64,000 nucleotides of DNA from Ypsolopha sequella (lineage: Eukaryota; Arthropoda; Insecta; Lepidoptera; Ypsolophidae), in NCBI GenBank assembly GCA_934047225.1, contig OW203984.1:1435201-1499200 (forward strand). The letters run 5' to 3'. A program made the translations under genes and the position numbers. The notes below the pieces were generated by a model. The model was not told where the DNA came from, did not search any database, and saw nothing but the letters and a program-made list of their open reading frames with translations. Positions 1 to 8,790 of the stretch are shown here, piece after piece (the first letter of the stretch is position 1; each line of letters starts with the position of its first letter).

Positions 1-1
1 A

Positions 2-850
2 ACGCTCAAGTATAAACGTTATCAGAATATAATAATTGAAAAACATTCTGAGCGCCTAAAAAGAATCAAGTTTTTTAAGAAACTGCATGACCTAAAAAGA
101 TCTGGTTTTAAAGATTTTGTTTATGCTTATGTGACCTTCCTGGTTTCACCTACTCTCACAGGGATTGAAACATCAAAAGGAAACAAAACAGCTAATATGT
201 ATGTAGTGGCATTTGCAGCTGGCAATAATGGTTTAGTACCAGGTACGCTTCTACTACACAAATTAGATGGACTATCTGACGAACTCATTTGTTCTTTTTA
301 CGAGACTTGGCTGCGGGATAACCTCATTCCGAATATTCCTGTGAATTCAGTATTGCTGATCGACGAAGGAATACATAAAAAGATGTTCCGGAACTCTCCA
401 CAATGGTTTTCTTCGAGAGAAGAAATGATCAATTGGTTAGAGGACAATCACATACAAATAGATGATAAACTTTTTAAACCGGAGATATATGAGGTGATCA
501 AACACCACAAAGCTCATTATTTTGAATATGAATACGGAGTGCGTGTAATGTATATCCAACAGTACCATCCTAGACTGAATCCTCTAAATATTATTTGGGA
601 AAAAGTAAAAACTCACGTGGGAATACTACCTTCGATAGTAAACGTGGAGGATTTGACGACGAATATTTTTGAGTTAATTACTTATTTAGAGGACACTGAC
701 TGGCAAAAGGCTTTTTATGAGACGCTACTTTATGAACAAAATGTAATCAGTAATGAAAAACTGATAGATGAACGCCTCGAAAAAATTAAACTAGAGTTTC
801 CATTGTCCTCAGACCCTGATTACTCAACGGAATCAGATTCTGAATCTTAA
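2..850 (+). CDS. Transposase-derived protein, DDE_3/mariner-like, paralogue A (5' end outside window)
   Basis: The frame is open from base 2 to the TAA at 848-850, so the start lies left of the window. The product resembles the C-terminal two thirds of insect mariner/IS630-type transposases: SERLKRI linker, then the RNase-H-like DDE fold ending in the HPRLNPLNIIW motif. It is roughly half identical (by eye) to the intact paralogue at 7107..8396. Key residues seen: the usual first Asp (in a VYLDE-type motif of the family) is replaced within VYAYV; the second Asp survives in LLIDEG; the third acidic residue, Glu in LNPLEIIW of the paralogue, is Asn here. Catalysis is therefore very unlikely. 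The tail is acidic and Ser-rich (STESDSES). No TIRs were seen flanking it. An open frame without catalytic residues suggests a retained, domesticated protein; a young decaying copy is the alternative. Confidence 0.75.
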   Translation, partial: TLKYKRYQNIIIEKHSERLKRIKFFKKLHDLKRSGFKDFVYAYVTFLVSPTLTGIETSKGNKTANMYVVAFAAGNNGLVPGTLLLHKLDGLSDELICSFYETWLRDNLIPNIPVNSVLLIDEGIHKKMFRNSPQWFSSREEMINWLEDNHIQIDDKLFKPEIYEVIKHHKAHYFEYEYGVRVMYIQQYHPRLNPLNIIWEKVKTHVGILPSIVNVEDLTTNIFELITYLEDTDWQKAFYETLLYEQNVISNEKLIDERLEKIKLEFPLSSDPDYSTESDSES

Positions 851-1024
851 ATCTTAATCTAATTGTTTGATACTATAACTAGAAAAAATAATATTTTATG
901 TGTCTATGTGTTTTTGAATTCAAGTGATTACTGATTTATAACGTATCTAAATATAGGTAAATTAAAATACTATGAGAAATATAAAAGTTGATTTATTTTG
1001 ATGCCCATTAATGAGAGATATCTT

Positions 1025-1141
1025 GTACAGTAGAGACCACATCAAGCTATTCACTTGCAGTACGACATTAGCCCCTACAGACAAGAATATAAGATAGGTA
1101 CAAAATCCAATGTGTCTTACTTGATACGGTCTCTACTGTAC
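1025..1141 (+). repeat. Short MITE, family M1 (117 bp)
   Basis: Inverted termini: GTACAGTAGAGACCACATCA at the left pairs with the right end TACGGTCTCTACTGTAC. The second copy at 12026..12138 is the same sequence in reverse orientation, including the internal ATAAGATAGGTACAAA. No coding capacity; a non-autonomous DNA transposon is inferred. Confidence 0.75.
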
Positions 1142-1379
1142 CAAGACGATACAAGCATATTTGTATATATATATACCTACTTTCATATACCTATGTATAA
1201 TGTGGATTCCTGAGAGGCAAAACAATCTACAAGTGTATTATATTATATTATAGAGCAAACAGATTTGAAGTAAGAGCTTAAAGGATACATTACATGTATA
1301 CTCTAAGAGTAAGAACCTCTCCCTTTCTCAAACATTACATTATTAGAAAATAATTGTTTGAAATAGGCGTTATACTCCG

Positions 1380-1950
1380 TGCGGTCCGAAATAGAATTAC
1401 ATAGATAAAAGCTATGAATGAATTAAAGTGTGAGCGATGACTGGTCCGTAATTTGTGAGCTAGCAAACGATGTGAAAGATAGCTTATGATTCGGACCGCA
1501 TTAAAAAAAGATACATCTTAACCATAACCTCTTACCACAGAATACAATACGATTATTTTATTTTATTTCGTCAAAGTGCCGTGATTCGTGATGGAACAAG
1601 AAGAGTTTGTAGCACTGTTCTTCAACGTAGACTCAGATAGTGACAAAAAAAATTATTAAATATATATTCTTCCTTTTCGACGAAGAGTTCCACACGACTT
1701 TCCATTTGTTTCTCTCATGACCGAATAAAACATATACCATGGGTTATCTGATCTGAACTGCTGAAATAATAGAGCGAAAACAATTTTTGACATTCCATTC
1801 CGTTCAACGCTCACATCGCCCCACCTCCGTCGCATGAGCCACGAAAGTCATACGAATGAATGAACGCATTTGCTTCACTCATGGATTATTAGCCATTCAC
1901 CCCATTCATTCGTAATCGATTTTAGCGAAATAATTCTATTTCGGAACGCA
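1380..1950. repeat. MITE-like element with 20-bp terminal inverted repeats (571 bp)
   Basis: Left end TGCGGTCCGAAATAGAATTA (1380-1399) matches the reverse complement of 1931-1950 at 19 of 20 positions. A further TTCGGACCGCA lies at 1490-1500, so a shorter 121-bp element (1380..1500) may be nested or represent an alternative end. No ORF inside. No target-site duplication was recognised. Confidence 0.6.
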
Positions 1951-1984
1951 GGGTCTGAAAATTTCCATCAACTCATCCGAGCTG

Positions 1985-2060
1985 TTTAGCAGCTGGATTT
2001 TGAAAAACCCGCCTTTTTCTAGTTAATTGAAACATTCACAATTTGTTATTCAACACAACC
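1985..2060 (+). repeat. Family K terminus (AGCAGCTGGATTTTGAAAAA)
   Basis: Matches the left terminal repeat of the complete family K element at 63292..63666 (CAGCC-GATTGTGAAAAA-CCGCCTTTTTCTA pattern). Only this end is recognisable, so the copy is truncated or interrupted by the family D repeat that follows. Confidence 0.55.
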
Positions 2061-2318
2061 GTATAGCAAAAAATTGTTCTAGGTAGCCAGTACATTTTAT
2101 TTGAATATGATATTTTAAATTGGCTCACCGTTTATTATGGGATTTAATACACGAGCTAAACTACGAATACGAGCAACAACTCTCCACAATAAAACCAAGA
2201 AAAAAATTATATTTTACTATTTTCCGAGGCAAAGTCAAGCAATAACTTTTTTAAACCAGCAACAAATAAAAAACCGGCCAAGGCTGCAAGAGATGGTAAC
2301 AATGAAAATAAATATAGA

Positions 2319-2593
2319 AAAAACCAGCCAAAGTGCGAGTCGGACTCGCGCAAGGATTTCGTACCATTATCTATAAAAATGGCAAAAAAAACATGTCTGA
2401 TGTATGGGAGCCCCCTTAAATATTTATTTTATTCTGTTTTTTAGTATTTGTTGTTAAAGCGAAATACATCATCTGTGAAAATTTCAACTATCTAACTATG
2501 ATATATACATAAGATACAGCCTGGTGACAGACGGACAGACGGACAGTGGTAGGGTCTCGTTGGTTACCCTTTGCTGGGTACGGAATCCTAATA
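2319..2593 (+). repeat. Family D dispersed repeat, near full length
   Basis: Head GTGCGAGTCGGACTCGCG, body with GTATGGGAGCCCCCTTAAAT, then the GACAGACGGACAGACGGACAG tract and the tail GGGTACGGAATCCTAATAAA. This head-to-tail order is very common in lepidopteran genomes. Other, poorer copies in the window are at 17530, 19440 and 38345. Probably a SINE-like or other non-autonomous element; its class cannot be fixed from this copy. Confidence 0.7.
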
Positions 2594-2695
2594 AAAAACC
2601 ACAAACAAATGAAAGCCGCTTCAAAATGGTTCAGTGGTTCTAAAATAATACATGTGAATATAAAAGAAAGCAAAACTCTGTCCTTTTTCTGTGAC

Positions 2696-3063
2696 TTAAG
2701 GCGATATGTAAATTTGTTAGCGTCCCTGTTACTCCATATGCGAAAAAACCCTCAGTGCGAGAGGGACGGATTCATGGAAAAGTAGCAAAAAGTCGGTTTT
2801 TTATTAATATAAAATGTACAAAAAATGCTATCAAAATTTCGTCTAACCAGGTTCTAGATACTGTTAAAACCCATCTAATAAAATATAATTGCAGTCCATA
2901 AATATTTGTATCGAGCCGAAATTCTCCAATCGCGTTTCTGTTTTAACAGATCCCTAGAGAAAGATTCCAAATATAATATACTATTTTATCAAAATTATAC
3001 ATTATTTACCGAAGTAGATATAGAAGTGCTAAAAGTGTCAATATTTTTTCCGTAGCGCCTTAA
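2696..3063 (+). repeat. Family T element flanked by TTAA (368 bp)
   Basis: Starts TTAAGGCGATATG and ends CCGTAGCGCCTTAA, so it has a short inverted terminus (GGCG) and is bounded by TTAA on both sides. The whole body reappears in reverse complement at 6090..6512 and, more diverged, at 25245..25540 and 54585..54957. A TTAA boundary is the piggyBac-superfamily target site, but the rest of the ends does not look like a classical piggyBac terminus, so the class is left open. Confidence 0.65.
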
Positions 3064-3097
3064 ATTGCTCTCACTTTGGACACAAAATAAGTGGTTA

Positions 3098-3335
3098 TTA
3101 ACCGACTTTAAAAAGGAGGCGGTTCTCAATTCGACTGTATGTTTTTTTTTTTTTTTTTTTTTTTTTTTTGGCGTTGTTACTCCATAACTCGGTCATTTCT
3201 GAACCGATTTGAACAATTCTTTTTTTGTTTGAAAGAGTATACATCCAGGTAGGTCCCATTTTGGGTTTGGTCATGATCTGATGAAGGTCTTCAGAGATAG
3301 GCAGTGGAACTCCTCAGAAAATGACAGCATACCTC
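3098..3335 (+). repeat. ACCGACTT-type repeat with poly-T tract
   Basis: Contains ACCGACTTTAAAAAGGAGG followed by GGTTCTCAATTCGACTGTAT and a run of about 29 T. This arrangement recurs in many lepidopteran genomes as part of a dispersed repeat. No coding capacity. Confidence 0.5.
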
Positions 3336-3339
3336 TGGA

Positions 3340-3755
3340 AATTAAGGTAATCGCTTTGTATCTGGGTGCTGATTACAAGGTATTACTTGAAAATCATCAT
3401 TCTTCCACCTGACCTTCGATCCTGGCTTCATCACCATATTTACCATAGAACTCCTCAACGGATCAGAGCACATAACTCGAGATTGCGGCAATCACTGCGT
3501 TAGGGTGCTAATTCAAAGGTATTACTTGGAGATTACCAGAGTACCCACCTGACCTTCGATCCTGGCTTCATCACCATAGAACTCCTCAACGGATGACAGC
3601 ACATAACTTTGGATTGCGGCAATCAGTTTGTGTTATGGTGCTCATTGCATGGCATTGCTTGAAAATTGCCAGTGTACCCACCTGACCTTCGATCTTGGCT
3701 TCATCACCGTAGAACTCTTTAACGAATGACAGCACATAACTCGAGATTGATAGCA
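3340..3755. repeat. Three imperfect tandem units of about 135 bp
   Basis: The phrase CCACCTGACCTTCGATC recurs at 3405, 3545 and 3678 (spacing 140 and 133 bp), each followed by TGGCTTCATCACC and GAACTC..TAACG/CAACG. The units differ by substitutions and an insertion (CATATTTAC) in the first. No open frame crosses all three. Confidence 0.7.
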
Positions 3756-3870
3756 GGAAGCTACTCAAACATAGCTACTTATACTCACTTGAACTTCGTT
3801 TCATATTAAAACCACGTTTGCAAGAACTACCCATATTTCACAATTTAACCCAGCAACACTAAAAAATGTG

Positions 3871-4234
3871 AAATAAAATAAACTTTTAACAAAAAAATAG
3901 CAACCGACTTCAATAGTAACAGCAGTCATTCACTAAAAAGTTAATAATAATTCTATAAAGACCGATGGTACCGAAGCAACACTTTTGCCGACTTCTTTCT
4001 TCCTGAAACATTATGTTATCTAGAAGTCGGCGTATTTCCTACGATATAGCAACATAAAAACCAATATAAGAACGCCGACTTCTAGATAACATAACGTTTC
4101 AGGAAGAAAGAAGTCGGCAAAAGTGTTGCTTCGGTACCATCGGTCTTTATAGAATTATTATTAACTTTTTAGTGAATGACTGCTGTTACTATTGAAGTCG
4201 GTTGCTATTTTTTTGTTAAAAGTTTATTTTATTT
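3871..4234. repeat. Nearly perfect long hairpin: two 163-bp arms, 38-nt loop
   Basis: 3871-4033 is the reverse complement of 4072-4234 with no indels; the only mismatch I found is A versus G in the GAAAC(A/G)TTATG segment. The loop is 4034-4071. Arms carry ACCGACTTCAATAG and GCCGACTTCTTTC. Either a very young foldback transposon or a locus able to give a long double-stranded RNA. No ORF spans it. Confidence 0.9.
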
Positions 4235-4239
4235 TGTGA

Positions 4240-4526
4240 TTACTTTTCAACATTGTCCAACAGTGATGAGACACATGTCGTATGAAAGCTTATGGGGTGT
4301 TCTTTGTTATATTATTATTATATGGCAACTAAGTTCAAATAGAGAGCGAAAATGTTATTGTGAACGAAGGAATTAATAAACTTTCATTTGAATTGAGCAT
4401 TTCAAATTTTTTTAAACCTACCACAACACCACTTTTGCGCTGGATTTGAACTTAGCTACCATATAATGAAATAACCAAGAGCTTTTAGATGAAATGCGTA
4501 TGAAAGATTTGAAAAAGTAGGGCCAA
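4240..4526. repeat. Palindromic MITE, family P, copy 1
   Basis: ATTATATGGCAACTAAGTTC near 4316 faces GAACTTAGCTACCATATAAT near 4448 as an imperfect inverted repeat, and the outer parts (CTTTTCAAC..GTATGAAAGCT) also pair. The same family is at 11907..12299. The left end abuts the hairpin that ends at 4234. Confidence 0.6.
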
Positions 4527-5000
4527 GGTTCATTCTAAAATGTGCATGGTTCTGTACCTTAAAAAACCCTTAGCTAACGGGAAAAACTGCATCAACATTA
4601 GTTCAGTAGTTCTCTATTAAAAATAAACATACATACGTACATATTATATTCACATAAAAATGTTTCACAATAGTTGTTTGCATATATTGGTAACAATAAT
4701 AAAGTGTGTGGATCCTTTAATTCCATGTGTGATTTCGGCATCGAACCACTACACTCGTTAACTACACTTGTTAACTTGAACACTTCGCTATCGCGATGTA
4801 TGCGACAGCCAGCGCCATCTAGTTGCATAATCTAAACACTTAACAACAATATACATAACGTTTATTGTGACATACACCGGATGTTAAAAGACTGCTATCT
4901 TTTAATGAAAACACACTTTCTACTGAACATACTCAACAACTTTCCCATACAAACATAAGTACCATCGCAAATACCTGTCCGTTTACACACAATATAGGTA
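4527..5000. other. AT-rich spacer, no gene seen
   Basis: Holds a repeat tail near 4565-4630 (TCAGTAGTTCTCTATTAAAA followed by a CATACATACGTACATA tract). The rest shows neither an ORF of note nor an inverted repeat. Confidence 0.4.
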
Positions 5001-5270
5001 TATACAAGGTGACTTTTTGATCATTGTCCAAATTCATACTGGTGGCTTGGTAAGTGATGAGTATCATAGATCAATAACAATTTTGGTGAAATTCGTAAAA
5101 TGAAATTTCGACTCCCCATAGTGATTTACTCGGGACTGGAACTGAATTTATATGGGAAGCCGAAATTTCATTTAACGATTTTCTCAAAAATTGTTACTGA
5201 TCCAAGATACTGATCACTTATCAAGCCTCCAGTATGAATTTGGACGATGATCAAAAAGTCACCTTGTATA
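5001..5270 (+). repeat. Palindromic MITE, family Q, copy 1 (270 bp)
   Basis: Begins TATACAAGGTGACTTTTTGA and ends with its reverse complement TCAAAAAGTCACCTTGTATA; pairing continues through CATACTGG/CCAGTATG and almost to the centre. Copy 2 lies at 11352..11621 in opposite orientation. Degenerate relatives are at 23649..23993 and 54262..54325. Non-autonomous foldback element by inference. Confidence 0.8.
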
Positions 5271-5272
5271 AG

Positions 5273-5336
5273 GTGATATTTAACCGAGTCTCCTGTACAT
5301 ATGTATTCGGGCGGTTGATTAAATTTCACCTTGTAA
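5273..5336. repeat. Small inverted-repeat fragment related to family Q ends
   Basis: AAGGTGATATTTAACCGA at the left faces GGTTGATTAAATTTCACCTT at the right with a short centre, directly beside the family Q copy. Possibly a deleted relative. Confidence 0.45.
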
Positions 5337-5663
5337 TAGAAGGGTTTCGAAATTCTTGATAAGATCTAAAAAAAAAACGAATGAACTCCAATCCTGTAGC
5401 ACCCTGAATAGCTAAGCTAGCATAGTATACATAACTAGCATATATGAGCTCGATAGAGCGTGTATCTCTACGATTTTGACAGTTAATTTACGATGGCAGC
5501 CAATCCTATCGTTCTTTCTACTTAGGTAACTAGTACCAAGAAACAATCTGTTTTGACAGATCGAAAGAAATCTTTTTTATTTACTTTTTATGTTATCTTC
5601 ATAACATAAATTGCTACCACACTTTTTCTATTTTTTATAGGTAAAGTTTAACGTCTGCGTTTT
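5337..5663. other. Spacer without recognisable feature
   Basis: AT-rich, no ORF or extended inverted repeat seen; TTTTTTATTTACTTTTTATG tracts only. Confidence 0.3.
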
Positions 5664-6040
5664 TAGGATTCCGTACCTAAAAGGTAAAAAAGTTGAGCAC
5701 AAATGAGAAACAAAAAAAAACAAAATAAATAAAATTATAAAAATACAATATGGGTATCAAATTGTAGGTATTAAAAAGCTGATTGTAAAAGTATATAGTT
5801 TGGCTATATTTAATTGCATCTATTTCGAGAAATCCTTGAAAATCCATAAAAAATGTATGTCCCCCTTATCTCCAAAACCGGTGGACCGAAAGATATGAAA
5901 AAAATCATGATAATTGTGCTTACATAAAGATTACAGGAAAGAGAAATTCACGAAAAAAAAAATACAAAATTAAATTTATCATCCTTAATACGGACGGAAC
6001 CATAGGTACGCGAGTCTAACTCGCACTTGGCCTGTTTTTT
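5664..6040 (+). repeat. Family C dispersed repeat, copy 1
   Basis: Starts AGGATTCCGTACCTAAAAGG and ends GGAACCATAGGTACGCGAGT plus CTCGCACTTGGCCTG. Internal markers ATCTATTTCGAGAAATCC and ATGTCCCCCTTATCTCCAAA are shared with copy 2 at 9985..10560. The end contains the family D head in reverse, so the two families share termini and the true reading direction may be minus. Confidence 0.65.
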
Positions 6041-6089
6041 TCAAATGTGTTATCCAGTGATATTAAAATCGTGTTGTCAGGCGAACTGG

Positions 6090-6512
6090 TTAAGGCGCTA
6101 CGGAAAAAAATTGACAATTTCAGAACTTCTATATCTACTTCGTTAAATAATGTATAATTTTGAGAAAATAGTATATTATTTTTGAAATCTTCTTCTAGGG
6201 ATCTGTTAAAACAGAAACGCGATTGGAGAATTTCGGCTCGATAGAAATATTTATTGAAATGAGGTCTTTATCGACACCAATTCTCCTGGTTTCACAATTT
6301 AGAATGACATATGGACTGCAATTATATGTTATTAGATGGGTTTTATTAATATCTAGGACCTGGTTAAACGAAATTTTGATAGCATTTTTAGCACATTTTA
6401 TATTAATAAAAAACCGACCTTTTGCTACTTTTCCACGAATCCGTCCCTCTCGCACTGAGGGTTTATTCGCATATGGAGTAACAGGGACGCTAAAACTTTT
6501 GCATATCGCCAC
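6090..6512 (-). repeat. Family T element, reverse-oriented copy
   Basis: Reverse complement of 2696..3063 along almost its whole length (for example GTTAAAACAGAAACGCGATT and AACGAAATTTTGATAGC). Left edge is TTAAGGCGCTACGG; the right edge CATATCGCC lacks TTAA. An additional segment around 6240-6300 is absent from the other copy. The frames open here on both strands are incidental. Confidence 0.7.
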
Positions 6513-6739
6513 TTTGCAGAGCACGCTCAGGGTAGCTCGGCTATTATAATACCTATACACAGTTAGTTTTATTTATAGACCATAAACTATCAAGATCATA
6601 AGCAACTTTAAGTAAGTAATTGGTTCGTTTATCATGTATCTATAAAAAATAATATATTGACATCAAAGTTTGTCAAATTCATGCAATATCGTAAAGTCGT
6701 CGAGAGACACAGCAAAAAGGCGCGACAAAAAATAAAAAT

Positions 6740-6960
6740 CCATCACAATATCAAGCTGTCGAAGTCTTCGTAGCTTCGTAACCCTCGCCCGTCCCCCTGC
6801 CTCAAGTGACGCATATGCGCTTCCCCGCGCTTCCGCACTCCACTCCCCGCGCTCTCGCTCTTTCCTTTTTCCACACGCACACCACTACAACACTCCAGGC
6901 AGTTCGAACTACTTCGAACGAAACATAACAAACAACCAGTGCCACTGTGACGCTGCATCG
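6740..6960 (+). promoter_or_regulatory. Possible promoter region of the transposase-derived gene
   Basis: A pyrimidine- and CpG-rich tract (CCGTCCCCCTGCC, CTCCCCGCGCTCTCGCTC) stands out from the AT-rich surroundings 150-370 bp upstream of the ATG at 7107. No TATA box is evident. Assignment rests on composition and position only. Confidence 0.25.
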
Positions 6961-7050
6961 AAGAGCACGCTTTATTTTCCTGCGAAGAATTTTGTTGTTT
7001 TATTTATCTCCCAGTAAACTTGAGTTCAATATCGTGCCACTTGCAAATTG

Positions 7051-7104
7051 GTGAGTCTATTACTCTATTTAGTAGAAAATATCGTATTATATACAATTCA
7101 TCAG
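7051..7104 (+). other. Putative 54-nt 5'UTR intron
   Basis: A consensus donor (ATTG|GTGAGT at 7051) is followed by an acceptor-like ATTCATCAG ending at 7104, three bases before the ATG at 7107. The upstream in-frame stretch from 7020 has no ATG, so this segment is probably untranslated. Very short for an insect intron; RNA reads across 7050/7105 would decide. Confidence 0.25.
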
Positions 7105-7106
7105 CA

Positions 7107-8396
7107 ATGGCGTTTGTGCCAGACATCAATATGGAATCGAGAGAGATAATATGCCAACTACACGATTACCTGCAGCGAGAAGCTGATAATGCAAAGAAGT
7201 ATAAGTATCCAAATTACCATAACGTGCTAGAACGCACTTCGAAAGCGACTGGCTTAACTCCGGATAAAATCTATAAACTTGTGAAAAAATACAAAATGGC
7301 CGCCGAGGCCGGTACGTCTCAAACATCACAGGAAACTTCAGCGAAAAGACAAATAATTAAAGAATTCGATATTAATCTAAATAACCAAGAATATCAGACA
7401 ATCCGTGACGTCATCATGGATATGCATATGCATTTACGTTTCAAGGAGCCGGCCACGCCTGCCCGACTGTTGATGAAACTAGAAAAATCTATAAACTTTA
7501 CAAGAGGCGAACAAAGTCTGATTCACGTCTTAAAAATGCTCAAGTTCAAACCCTACAATAATATCTTAATTGAGAAAAACTCCGAACGCTTAAAGAGAAT
7601 CAATTATATAAAAGAATTGCAGAAGATTAGAGTGACGGGGATGCAAGATTGCGTTTATGCCTATGTTGGTTTACTGGTTTTAATTGCACTTAAAGAAGGC
7701 AAAAACACAAGGATAACTGATAAACATTTTTTAGTAGCATTTGCGGCGGGGAAAAATGGTTTTATCAAAAACTCACTATTTTTACACAAGTTGCAAGAAA
7801 AAACTGATGAAGTTGTATCTTCGTTCTGCGAGAATTGGTTTAGAAATAAACTGATCCCCAACATACCTGTTAACTCTGTACTAATCATCGATGAAGGAGT
7901 TATCAAGAAGATGTTTCACAATGCTCCGAAATGGTATTCTTCTAAAGCAGAAATGTTGAAATGGTTAGCGGACAATCATATTGAAACAGATGACACACTT
8001 CTGAGACCAGAACTATACGAGATTATTAAAAATCTTAAAGCTAATTATGGAGAACACAAGTACGGCTTGCGTGTAATTAATATTCAAGAGTACCATCCTC
8101 GGTTAAACCCTCTAGAAATAATTTGGGGAAAACTGACAGACCATGTTAAAGCGGAACTTCCTTTGGATCCTAACGTAAGTGATTTGCTTTTGGCTGTTTC
8201 TGGGTTTTTATCCAGCTTAGATGGTAATGCCTGGCAGGGAGCTTTTTTTGAGACGTTGGTTTATGAACAACAATTGCTCAATGATGAGAAAATATTCGAT
8301 ATTCGCCTCGAGAAGATGAAAACTGAGTTGATAAGTTTTTCAGAGACTGATGTAAGTGACGACTCAGCGGACACTGACGGACCTTTAAGTGATTAA
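7107..8396 (+). CDS. Transposase-derived protein, DDE_3/mariner-like, paralogue B (429 aa, intact)
   Basis: An intact single frame from the ATG at 7107 (MAFVPDINME), chosen because the open frame upstream has only a TTG. Layout: N-terminal helix-turn-helix-like region (about residues 10-65, RTSKATGLTPDKIYKLVK), linker with a second helical block (90-165, ending SERLKRI), DDE-type catalytic core (about 180-345), acidic tail (410-429, SETDVSDDSADTD). The order matches insect mariner/IS630-type transposases. The first catalytic Asp is missing: the family's VYLDE-like motif reads VYAYV at 183-187. Asp262 (LIIDEG) and Glu337 (LNPLEIIW) remain. Paralogue A at 2..850 shares the VYAYV change. No TIRs were found around it. 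Strand transfer activity is therefore unlikely; DNA binding may remain. I infer a domesticated host gene, moderately sure. Confidence 0.8.
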   Translation: MAFVPDINMESREIICQLHDYLQREADNAKKYKYPNYHNVLERTSKATGLTPDKIYKLVKKYKMAAEAGTSQTSQETSAKRQIIKEFDINLNNQEYQTIRDVIMDMHMHLRFKEPATPARLLMKLEKSINFTRGEQSLIHVLKMLKFKPYNNILIEKNSERLKRINYIKELQKIRVTGMQDCVYAYVGLLVLIALKEGKNTRITDKHFLVAFAAGKNGFIKNSLFLHKLQEKTDEVVSSFCENWFRNKLIPNIPVNSVLIIDEGVIKKMFHNAPKWYSSKAEMLKWLADNHIETDDTLLRPELYEIIKNLKANYGEHKYGLRVINIQEYHPRLNPLEIIWGKLTDHVKAELPLDPNVSDLLLAVSGFLSSLDGNAWQGAFFETLVYEQQLLNDEKIFDIRLEKMKTELISFSETDVSDDSADTDGPLSD

Positions 8397-8519
8397 TATT
8401 AAGAACTGGCTCAAAAAGACTACATTTTAGTTATTATTTCCATCAACTGAAAGTTATTTATGATATAATTATAATTTCCTTATGTGTATGTTTCGGACTA
8501 TACATTAATGTAGTTAATA

Positions 8520-8525
8520 ATTAAA
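8520..8525 (+). terminator. Candidate polyadenylation signal (ATTAAA)
   Basis: First ATTAAA downstream of the stop at 8396, 124 bp away. A canonical AATAAA appears only further on, near 8610, beside an A-run. Confidence 0.35.
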
Positions 8526-8631
8526 AATATGAAATATTATAGCTACTTTGGTGTTTTTTATTTCTACCTTAATTGTCGGTTTCTTATGGTGTAATACAAG
8601 TGTATTACTAATAAAAAAAAAAAAACGAATA

Positions 8632-8790
8632 CTATTGCTGGTAACCTGGCATGCGTAACCATGCCTGCTTCTCATTTTCTCACATTCAATAGTCGTCGCC
8701 TTAATAATAACTTTTGAATTTTGTCTGCTTCGTTGCACGTGAGAGAGTGAGACGTGGGCATAGTAACGCACGCCACGTCACCAGCAATAG
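8632..8790. repeat. Inverted-repeat element, about 50-bp arms (159 bp)
   Basis: CTATTGCTGGTAACCTGGCA at 8632 pairs imperfectly with the reverse complement of the right arm that ends CACCAGCAATAG at 8790. The centre holds CAATAGTCGTCGCCTTAATA, repeated directly just after the right arm (8786), which may reflect a duplication at the insertion site. Confidence 0.55.

Noticed and set aside
6195..6560. Overlapping frames on both strands at the family T copy
   Set aside because: The same sequence occurs in reverse at 2696..3063 without such frames; it is a repeat.
7020..7106. N-terminal extension of the transposase-derived gene
   Set aside because: No ATG, only a TTG, and a strong splice donor inside; treated as untranslated.
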